A stretch of 39,568 nt of DNA. Source: an uncultured Clostridia bacterium. GTDB taxonomy: Bacteria > Bacillota > Clostridia > TANB77 > CAG-508. The stretch spans positions 1-39,568 of the forward strand of contig CANRKJ010000024.1 of NCBI GenBank assembly GCA_947631185.1. Reading direction: 5' to 3'. Under the pieces are notes generated by a model that did no database searches, was not told where the DNA came from, and was given only the letters and a program-made list of their open reading frames with translations. The position numbers and the translations under genes are program-made. Positions 32,933 to 39,568 of the stretch are shown one piece after another. Numbering within the stretch: position 1 is the first letter of the stretch; each line of letters starts with the position of its first letter.

Positions 32933-35900
32933 TTAGTGTTCCGACCAGTTAATTTTATTTTACCAGTAGAGTTATTTGTTATAACTTCTGCATACCAACC
33001 AGATACTCTCATTGTACCACCTGAAATATTAACATCTTCTGTTGATGAATTTTTTATTACCCATGCTCCACCATAAGATTCGACTGATTCAAATGTTCCT
33101 CCTTCTATATTTAATATACCTTGCTCTTTATTCTCTATTAAATTTGATCTATTAGCTTTACATTGTATTAAAGGCTCTCCTGTAATATATAAACTACCAG
33201 TATTATTTATAATTGTTGTACTACCTGTAGTAGTTTCTATTGTTCCACCTCTTATTTCTAAATTTCCTTTATTATCTATCATATAAATTGTAGAATTACA
33301 TATTCCTACTAATCTTATTTTTCCATTTTCTACAACAATTTTTTTGTCTTGTTCATTAGTTATTAAGCTAGTACCAAATCCCCAAAAGAACCCAGTATTT
33401 TCTGGTGAAGAATCTATGATATTAAGTTCTCCATTATTTACAATTGCATCTCCTATATTTAGTTTTCTAATTTCTTTTCCATTTAAATCTAAAGTTATTT
33501 TTTTATTTTCTGGTATTTGAATCACTTTTGATACATCTAAAACTATATTTTTTAATAATGTTATTTTGTCTTCTTCTTTACAATTATCTAATGCACTTTT
33601 CAAATCATCAAATGTGTTGCTTGTATCTTCACCAACATATACTATATCTTCTGCTTTTTCAAGTGTGGCTTCTTCTCCAGCTTCTGTATTATTTAATACA
33701 ATACTAAAATCTTCTTCTATTTCATTTACCAAGCCATATATAGCTTGTTGTTTTCCAATAATTTTTCCATCATAATAATTTATTGTAGGTATACTAACTT
33801 CTTTTTCATTAAAATTGTATATTCCATAAATTCCTCCTGAAATAGTTGTTGTTTGTGTAGCCTGATTATCTTTTTCTCCTATTTGAATTGTTGAATTTGT
33901 ATTATTTACGTTTATTCCATAGGTATTTCCTGTTATTTTTGAATCATATATTTTTAAATTACCTGCATTTACATATATTGCTGTATTTCCATTTATTTCT
34001 GCATTTCTTATTTCTACACTCTGCTTACTACTACTACGAATACCATAACTACTTCCATTTACAATAGTCCCTTGATTTATATTTATTGTTCCTCCTTGAA
34101 TATATATTTCTCCATTAACTGTTGCATTTGAAATATTTAATTTAGAATTTGCATCTCTAACCCATAATGCATCGTCTGTTGCTGTTATTGTTCCTCCTAA
34201 TATTTCTGTATTACCATTATTTATTGTACATATTCCATCAGAACTATAATCGGAATTTTTTATATTTCCATCAGTCATTTTCATATAATTTTCATTTGAT
34301 ATATACCTTATATTTCCATTATTTATGTATAATTCTCCACGATTTTCCAAATTTTTCAAGGTACCGTCATTTATTGTAATTTTTGATGTGTTTGTGGTAT
34401 TACTTATTTTTCCATCTATTGTTCCTCCGTTTATTTCCATATTTCCATTTGTTTTATTTTGAATATCTTGATTAATATTTATATTATTTACAATTATCTG
34501 AGGATTATCAGCACTTGTTTGCTGATTTTCTATTGAATAACCATTTTTTATATAAATTTTTCCATTATTAGCAGTTATTTTTCCATTTTGAGAATTCTGT
34601 AATCCTATTACTGCATCACATACAGATTTTATAAATCCACCATTTATTTCAAAATTTCCTTGATTTATTATAATATATGACCAAGTTGTTGATAAATATC
34701 CACGATATCCAGCATGAGTGGTTCTAATTGTACCACTTGTTAATTTAAAATTAGCTCCTTCTAAATTTTCTAATACTCTATATGTACTAGTTTCTATTCT
34801 TCCACCCATAGTTTCATTATCTGACTCATCATATACATGTCCTTCTTCTAAACTACTATCAATTACCTCTATAGTTCCAGAATTTTTTATTACATAATCT
34901 TCAACTGTATTTGTTATTGAAAATCCATTCAAATCTAATATTATATTTTTTGAGCTATCTACTACTATACTTTCATCTTTTACTATATTTGTAGCAACAT
35001 CAATTTCAACTGGTTGACCCGGTTTTCCTTTTATATCATTTGCTGCTGCTATTGCTGTTTCTATTTTTGTATATCTTGTTTTTCCTATTAATGCTTCTAT
35101 ACCTGAAACCATTGCCAAATTAGTTTTATAAATATTTTCATTTTCTGTAACTTTTGTTGTTGGATCATATAGTTTTGGAGTATCTGCAACTTTTCCTTCA
35201 TGTGTTGCTTTACCATATAACACACCATCATAATAATTGAAAATTCCACCATCTTCTATTATTATTCCTTTCTCGTTAGCTTCTATGATTGGTGTTGTTA
35301 CACTAATAAATATATCATCATCTCCTAATGTTAATGTTGATTCACTTTTAACCAATATTCCATTATTTTTTTCATTAGATATTTTTCCATCATCACTTTT
35401 TGAAGTATATTTACTAATTAAATCTTCTTTTATTGTTTCATCTTCTATGTATTCATCAATCTTATATTTATTATCTACTATTTTTAAATTTCCACTTTCA
35501 AGTCTTATTGTTTCACTACCAGATTTTGAATTTATTGTATATCCATTTAAATCCAATTCAATATCTTTGTCTGATATTACTGTTGATTCATTTTTTATAT
35601 CATTTACTATTTGTATTACTACTTTTCCATCGTTTGCTGTTAAACTATGAGATTCTAATGCTTGTACTAATTCATTCAATGATGTATATTCTGTTCCAAT
35701 TAAGTCATCAACTGGTGATTGTAATATTATTGCTACTATTTTTACTTTTACATTTGTAACATCAAATTGTTTGTGATTAATGTTTCCAACCTTATCTTTT
35801 GCATATAAAAAATATGTTCCGTTATTAGTTATACCATTAATTTGAGTTTCTACTTTTGTATTTGCTTCACATGTTGTATATTCTTCTGGTGCAGGCTCTT

Positions 35901-36849
35901 CTTCTATATCTGTTATTGCATATGCTACTATACCTGAAGCCCCATATTCTTCAGATTCTTTATCTTCTATTACTACATTTGCATATGATTCTTCTAAAAT
36001 TTCATCTGGAACAGTTACTGTTATCTCTGGCAAAATTTTATCAATATTTGTTACTTTTATTTCTGATATTTCACTATATTTTCCGTCTTTATAAACTGAT
36101 TTTGAATATATTATTCCATTTTTTTCTACTTCCACTCCTGCTTCTTTATCATAAGATTGCCATTGTGCTTGATTCAATGATTCTTCATCAAGGCCCTCTA
36201 ATGTAGCTGTTGTATAAAATATTTCAACATCATCATTTGATTTTATTTTTATTTTATTTTCTTCATTCTCATACATAAAGATAGCTGTTTCTTCTTCTGA
36301 CCCATTTGTCGTTACCTTTTCTCCATTTACTGTTTTTGTTATTGATTTTACATAGGCATTCATCTCTTGACTATTTTTTGATTCTATTGTTATAACAGCA
36401 TTATCAAAAGTGGCTATATAATCTTCTGATGGATTACTAGTATTTATCTCTATATTATACTCATTTTCCTCTCCTATTCCATCTACACTTAAAATAATTC
36501 CATCTTCTGGAACAACAATATTTCCACTTTCGTTTTCTAAAATAGGTTCATTGGTATTAGCATCATAAAAACTTAATTGAATATCCGGACTATCTGTACT
36601 TATGCTTATTTCATTTCCACCCAATTTTGTTCCATCTTTTTTTACTAGTTGGTTAATTATCATATTTGCAGAATATTTATTAGCTTCTTCATTGCTTTCT
36701 TCTGAATTCTTTGCTAATTGGTTTTCTAGCTTAAAAATATTAAAATTATTATAATTATTTTTGATATATGCATAATACAATAATCCTAAACTAACTATTA
36801 CGCACAAAATTATTAAAAATATAATTTTACTTTTTCTTTTATTTTTCAT
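32899..36849 (-). CDS. Giant beta-helix adhesin, 5' part (ends at frameshift)
   Basis: The chosen start is ATG 36849, with GGAGAG eight bases upstream; the ATG at 36864 lies before that site. Residues about 8-28 are a signal or anchor segment. Residues 30-370 are a beta-rich region, with a domain like ITVTVPDEILEESYANVVIE and YFLYAKDKVGN (Ig-like). Then come several blocks of TEYTSLNELVQAL..., IELDLNGYTI and beta-helix coils (NGGTIDGKISN type). The frame ends at 32899 in RTSEEKEY because the reading frame has shifted. One extra base between 32902 and 32932 would restore ...NFGGKGILNTST. The full gene is 10,328 bases here, so with one base added it would be 3,442 aa. It is either disrupted or has a sequencing error. 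Confidence 0.8.
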   Translation of the reverse strand: MKNKRKSKIIFLIILCVIVSLGLLYYAYIKNNYNNFNIFKLENQLAKNSEESNEEANKYSANMIINQLVKKDGTKLGGNEISISTDSPDIQLSFYDANTNEPILENESGNIVVPEDGIILSVDGIGEENEYNIEINTSNPSEDYIATFDNAVITIESKNSQEMNAYVKSITKTVNGEKVTTNGSEEETAIFMYENEENKIKIKSNDDVEIFYTTATLEGLDEESLNQAQWQSYDKEAGVEVEKNGIIYSKSVYKDGKYSEISEIKVTNIDKILPEITVTVPDEILEESYANVVIEDKESEEYGASGIVAYAITDIEEEPAPEEYTTCEANTKVETQINGITNNGTYFLYAKDKVGNINHKQFDVTNVKVKIVAIILQSPVDDLIGTEYTSLNELVQALESHSLTANDGKVVIQIVNDIKNESTVISDKDIELDLNGYTINSKSGSETIRLESGNLKIVDNKYKIDEYIEDETIKEDLISKYTSKSDDGKISNEKNNGILVKSESTLTLGDDDIFISVTTPIIEANEKGIIIEDGGIFNYYDGVLYGKATHEGKVADTPKLYDPTTKVTENENIYKTNLAMVSGIEALIGKTRYTKIETAIAAANDIKGKPGQPVEIDVATNIVKDESIVVDSSKNIILDLNGFSITNTVEDYVIKNSGTIEVIDSSLEEGHVYDESDNETMGGRIETSTYRVLENLEGANFKLTSGTIRTTHAGYRGYLSTTWSYIIINQGNFEINGGFIKSVCDAVIGLQNSQNGKITANNGKIYIKNGYSIENQQTSADNPQIIVNNININQDIQNKTNGNMEINGGTIDGKISNTTNTSKITINDGTLKNLENRGELYINNGNIRYISNENYMKMTDGNIKNSDYSSDGICTINNGNTEILGGTITATDDALWVRDANSKLNISNATVNGEIYIQGGTININQGTIVNGSSYGIRSSSKQSVEIRNAEINGNTAIYVNAGNLKIYDSKITGNTYGINVNNTNSTIQIGEKDNQATQTTTISGGIYGIYNFNEKEVSIPTINYYDGKIIGKQQAIYGLVNEIEEDFSIVLNNTEAGEEATLEKAEDIVYVGEDTSNTFDDLKSALDNCKEEDKITLLKNIVLDVSKVIQIPENKKITLDLNGKEIRKLNIGDAIVNNGELNIIDSSPENTGFFWGFGTSLITNEQDKKIVVENGKIRLVGICNSTIYMIDNKGNLEIRGGTIETTTGSTTIINNTGSLYITGEPLIQCKANRSNLIENKEQGILNIEGGTFESVESYGGAWVIKNSSTEDVNISGGTMRVSGWYAEVITNNSTGKIKLTGRNTNISRTSEEKEY

Positions 36850-37069
36850 AAATAATCTCTCCATATATAAATATATATTAATTATTATATATATTTTATT
36901 AAATAAAAAAAGAGGCTCAAACGTAATGTTTCAAAGCATTATTTACGGATTTTCATAAAGCTCAATAATATTAATTTTTTATATCTTTTTTATGTTATTT
37001 CTTTAAATTACAGTATTTTAAAACATAAAATACTACGGAATAATATTATATACGTTATTTATACGTTTT
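36850..37069. other. Upstream region of the giant adhesin gene
   Basis: Very AT-rich. On the minus strand a short segment (about 36908-36965) with a weak stem and the run CTCTTTTTTT lies about 50 bases before the ribosome site. It may be a leader or attenuator, but pairing is poor. No gene seen. Confidence 0.3.
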
Positions 37070-37357
37070 ACGGGCGCCCAATGAGCGCCCCTACATTTCT
37101 CAAATATTATATATACGTTATATGGACGTCTATTGGACACCCGCAAAATAATTTCATATTTCATAAATCATATGTATTCGGTATGGGCGTTCATTGGACG
37201 CCCGCAAATCATATTTTCACACCTCAAATATCCTGTTTTACCAACACAATATAATTATTTTTTCAAATTTGTATGGGCGCTCATTGGGCGCCCGAAAAGA
37301 AATTTTCATATTTCATAAATCACATGTATTCGGTATGGGCGTTCATTGGGCACCCGC
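37070..37357. repeat. Five hairpin repeats before the second adhesin gene end
   Basis: Copies near 37070, 37121 (degenerate), 37181, 37271 and 37333. The first is in the GCGGGCGCCC sense and the others in the reverse sense. The last ends directly at the terminator of the next gene. Confidence 0.85.
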
Positions 37358-37400
37358 AAAAAAAGAAACCTATCTTATTATTGATAGGTCTCTTTTTTAT
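37358..37400 (-). terminator. Terminator of the second adhesin gene
   Basis: It has the same hairpin as at 26474-26516 (ACCTATC with GATAGGT) and the same flanks, with one base different in the T/A-rich tail. Confidence 0.85.
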
Positions 37401-38235
37401 TTCGATTATTTATCAAACATTCTTTTAATTGTTGTTATAACTGCTATCATACTTGATGTTATTAACATTATTACTGTTTTTATGATTGTGTCTTCTGTTT
37501 TTGGTGGATTTATTTTTACTTGTTGTTTTTCCAATTTCTTTTCTGTTTTTGTTGTTGGTTTTGTTTCTATTTTGTTTTCCACTTTTTGGTCATCTGGCTT
37601 TTTATTATTTTCTTGTGAATTTTCTGAATCTTTATCTGAATCTTTATCTTTGTCTTCTTCTTTTGATGTTTCGTCATCCTTTTGACTTTCATCTGGATTT
37701 TTTGGATTATCTGGGTCTTCCGGATCCTTTGGTCCATCTGGATTCTCTTCTACATAATATACTCTTATTATATTGTTTTCTTCATCTTCACTTATTACTA
37801 ATGGTAGGTTTTGTGTCTTTTGTAATTTATATCCTTCCTTATTCTTATTTGGATATACTATTATTAAATCTCCATATTCTGCTTCTAATTCTTCTGTTGC
37901 TCCTTCGTCTTTTTCTCCATTATAGTAATATTCTACTTTGTATGTATATTTTGCTTTTGTATAATAGATTTTTATTACTGTTCCTGTTTCTACTTCATCT
38001 GGTATAACTCCTGTTTTTTCTTCATCAAATTCATAGCCTTTATATTTGTCTGTTGTATTAATATTTTCTTTATCTACCAACAAATTATCTGGCTCTAATA
38101 CTTGTACTGTCTCTGTTATTGTCTCTTTTTCCACTAATTCATCATCTTTATAATATTCTACTTGATAGCTTAATTCTTTTGTTTGATCTTCATCGATTAC
38201 GTAATATACTCTCATTACGTTTTCTGATTCTACTT
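37362..38235. repeat. Near-identical C-terminal segment shared with 26478-27351
   Basis: This is the second copy of the segment described at 26478. It shows a single visible change (37399), and identity breaks at 38236 (C here, T in the first copy). Confidence 0.85.
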
Positions 38236-39568
38236 CGCTAACTACTATTTGTTCTGGTTCTACTTTGTCTAATTTATATCCTTCTTTTACTTTATCTGGA
38301 TAATCTTTTATTATTGCACCTTCTCTTCCGCTAAATGTTTCTGTTAGTTCATCTGCCTTTTCATTTTCAAAGTAGTATTCTATTGTATAATTATATCTTG
38401 TTTCTGTTGGATCATCTAAAATATAATATACACTTATTACATCTCCATTGTTTACAACATCTGGTATTTCTGTTGGAACTGTTTTTTCAAATACATAACC
38501 TGGATATTTGTCCTCTGTATTTATTGCGCTCTTATCTACTTCTATTGTTGTATCTGCTTCTAAAATATGTACTTCTTTTGTTATTATTTGAGTATCTTCT
38601 GGTACTAATTCACCATCTTTATAATATTCTACAATATAATTTAATGTTTTCTTCTGACTTTCATCAAATACATATTTTACTTTGATAATTGTTCCTGTGT
38701 CTACTTCTTCTGGTAATACCTCTGGATCTGTTGAATCAAATTTATAGCCCGGATATTTGTTAATAATATTGATTTTACTCTTGTCAACCTTTATTCTATT
38801 ATCATGCAATATATGTACAGTTTCTTTTATAGTTTCTATATCTGCAAGCTCGTCATCTTTATAATACTCTACTTTATAATATAAATTCTTTGTTTGACTC
38901 TCATCTAACACATAATTTACTTTGATAATTGTTCCTGTATTTACCTCATCTGGTAACTCTGCTGGATCTGTTGAATCAAATTTGTAACCTCTATATTTAT
39001 TAACCATATTGATAGCACTCTTGTTAACTTCTATTGTATCTTCTTCTAATACTTGTACTTCTTTTGTTACTTCTTCTGTATCTCCATCTACCTTTTCTCC
39101 ATCTTTATAATATTCTACTGTATATTTTAATGTCTTCTTCTGATTTTCATCTGGTGCGTAGAATACTTTAATAATATTTGACTCTTCATCTACTCCTATT
39201 GTTAATGGTGTTCCTACTACTCCATCGTCTACTACAGCTTCATTCATTCCGTCTATTGCTTTTATTTCTTCGTCTGTTGCTATTCTATATCCTTCTGTTT
39301 TGTTTTCCTCTATTATTTCTGCAATATTTTCTCTGTTTATTACTGTATTAAATGTTTGATTATCAAACTCTTCTGTTTTTTCTTCTTTCTTTGTTCCACT
39401 ATAGTAGAACTCTACTTTGTATTTTAAGTCATTTCTCTTTGTATAGTAGAACTTAATTTCATTTGTTTCTGTTCCTATTTCTATGCTTTGTGTTTCTTGT
39501 TCTGGTTTTACATATCCTTCTATATCAATTGCATTTTCTGTTACTGTTTCTTTAAATGTTTTATTTGA
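37406..39568 (-). CDS. Second MucBP-repeat adhesin, C-terminal part (5' end outside window)
   Basis: The frame is open over 720 codons to the window edge, so the start is not visible; a Met at 39247 is internal. In view are the C-terminal repeats of a paralogue of the giant adhesin: units such as LKYTVEYYKDGE, VDKSAINT, KYPGYKFDSTDP, VNTGTIIKVNYV, then the same Asp/Pro/Lys linker, PPKTED, membrane helix and basic tail. Compared with the first adhesin, this copy has two additional repeats of the YYKDDELAD/KYPGYKFDST kind, so repeat number has changed by recombination. It is a probable sortase substrate. The N-terminal beta-helix part is presumably beyond the window. The two genes are tandem on the minus strand. 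Confidence 0.88.
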   Translation of the reverse strand, partial: SNKTFKETVTENAIDIEGYVKPEQETQSIEIGTETNEIKFYYTKRNDLKYKVEFYYSGTKKEEKTEEFDNQTFNTVINRENIAEIIEENKTEGYRIATDEEIKAIDGMNEAVVDDGVVGTPLTIGVDEESNIIKVFYAPDENQKKTLKYTVEYYKDGEKVDGDTEEVTKEVQVLEEDTIEVNKSAINMVNKYRGYKFDSTDPAELPDEVNTGTIIKVNYVLDESQTKNLYYKVEYYKDDELADIETIKETVHILHDNRIKVDKSKINIINKYPGYKFDSTDPEVLPEEVDTGTIIKVKYVFDESQKKTLNYIVEYYKDGELVPEDTQIITKEVHILEADTTIEVDKSAINTEDKYPGYVFEKTVPTEIPDVVNNGDVISVYYILDDPTETRYNYTIEYYFENEKADELTETFSGREGAIIKDYPDKVKEGYKLDKVEPEQIVVSEVESENVMRVYYVIDEDQTKELSYQVEYYKDDELVEKETITETVQVLEPDNLLVDKENINTTDKYKGYEFDEEKTGVIPDEVETGTVIKIYYTKAKYTYKVEYYYNGEKDEGATEELEAEYGDLIIVYPNKNKEGYKLQKTQNLPLVISEDEENNIIRVYYVEENPDGPKDPEDPDNPKNPDESQKDDETSKEEDKDKDSDKDSENSQENNKKPDDQKVENKIETKPTTKTEKKLEKQQVKINPPKTEDTIIKTVIMLITSSMIAVITTIKRMFDK

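Noticed and set aside
36908-36965. Riboswitch-like leader before the giant adhesin gene
   Set aside because: No conserved riboswitch core (c-di-GMP, preQ1 or others) could be matched and the stem is weak.
39245-39247. ATG near 39247 as the start of the last gene
   Set aside because: The frame is open to the window edge and the upstream codons encode the same MucBP-type repeats.

Overview
The window is very AT-rich chromosomal DNA from a low-GC Gram-positive bacterium, most likely an uncultured gut-type Clostridia. The supporting signs are strong AGGAGG-type ribosome binding sites, TTG/GTG starts, a sortase with sortase-type substrates, a flagellin N-methylase (FliB) homologue, cohesin- and dockerin-like surface proteins, and A/T-ending codons throughout. 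No rRNA, tRNA or true CRISPR array was seen.

Layout. 1-2234: a dockerin-like secreted protein (cut by the window edge) and a membrane-anchored cohesin-like protein, both on the minus strand. 2773-8459: an SseB-domain protein, a compositionally foreign hypothetical, FliB, a large protein with a degenerate transglutaminase-like core, and a small HRDC protein. 8589-17669: a peptidoglycan-peptidase gene split into two pieces by an 8.4-kb element that ends with a large serine recombinase. 17743-23589: an exported metallo-beta-lactamase-fold protein, a coiled-coil protein, an AAC(3)-GNAT fusion, aspartate-semialdehyde dehydrogenase and a GHKL histidine kinase. 24144-39568: a cell-surface block with a sortase, a BIG2 protein, an XRE regulator, a giant (about 3,440 aa) beta-helix adhesin broken by one frameshift, and the C-terminal part of a second adhesin.

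The most informative feature is the integrated element. Joining base 8848 to base 17264 restores a continuous 221-aa M15-type peptidase plus peptidoglycan-binding protein. The break falls inside the SxHxxGxAxD zinc-site codons. The two element ends carry an 11-bp perfect inverted repeat, and joined end to end they give a near-symmetrical 50-bp attP-like site. The cargo, all on the plus strand, is a SWIM zinc-finger protein, a helical-repeat partner, a SieB-like membrane protein, a DUF1016/YhcG PD-(D/E)XK nuclease, a HAD-phosphatase fragment, a histidine phosphatase and an HD-domain hydrolase. This makes it a candidate defence or exclusion cassette; that function is inferred.

The second striking feature is a family of about 35 short GC-rich hairpins (stem GGGCGC/GCGCCC) scattered singly and in tandem arrays through the intergenic spaces. 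Stem changes are compensated on the other arm (GGGCGT/ACGCCC; GGACGC/GCGTCC), so the base-paired structure appears to be under selection. One copy is interrupted by a 191-bp MITE with perfect 18-bp terminal inverted repeats and a target duplication.

The surface genes form a functional set. The sortase and BIG2 gene sit beside two giant adhesins whose C-termini carry a PPKTED motif, a hydrophobic segment and a basic tail. The last roughly 840 bp of coding sequence plus terminator of the two adhesins are almost identical, which indicates recent duplication or gene conversion.
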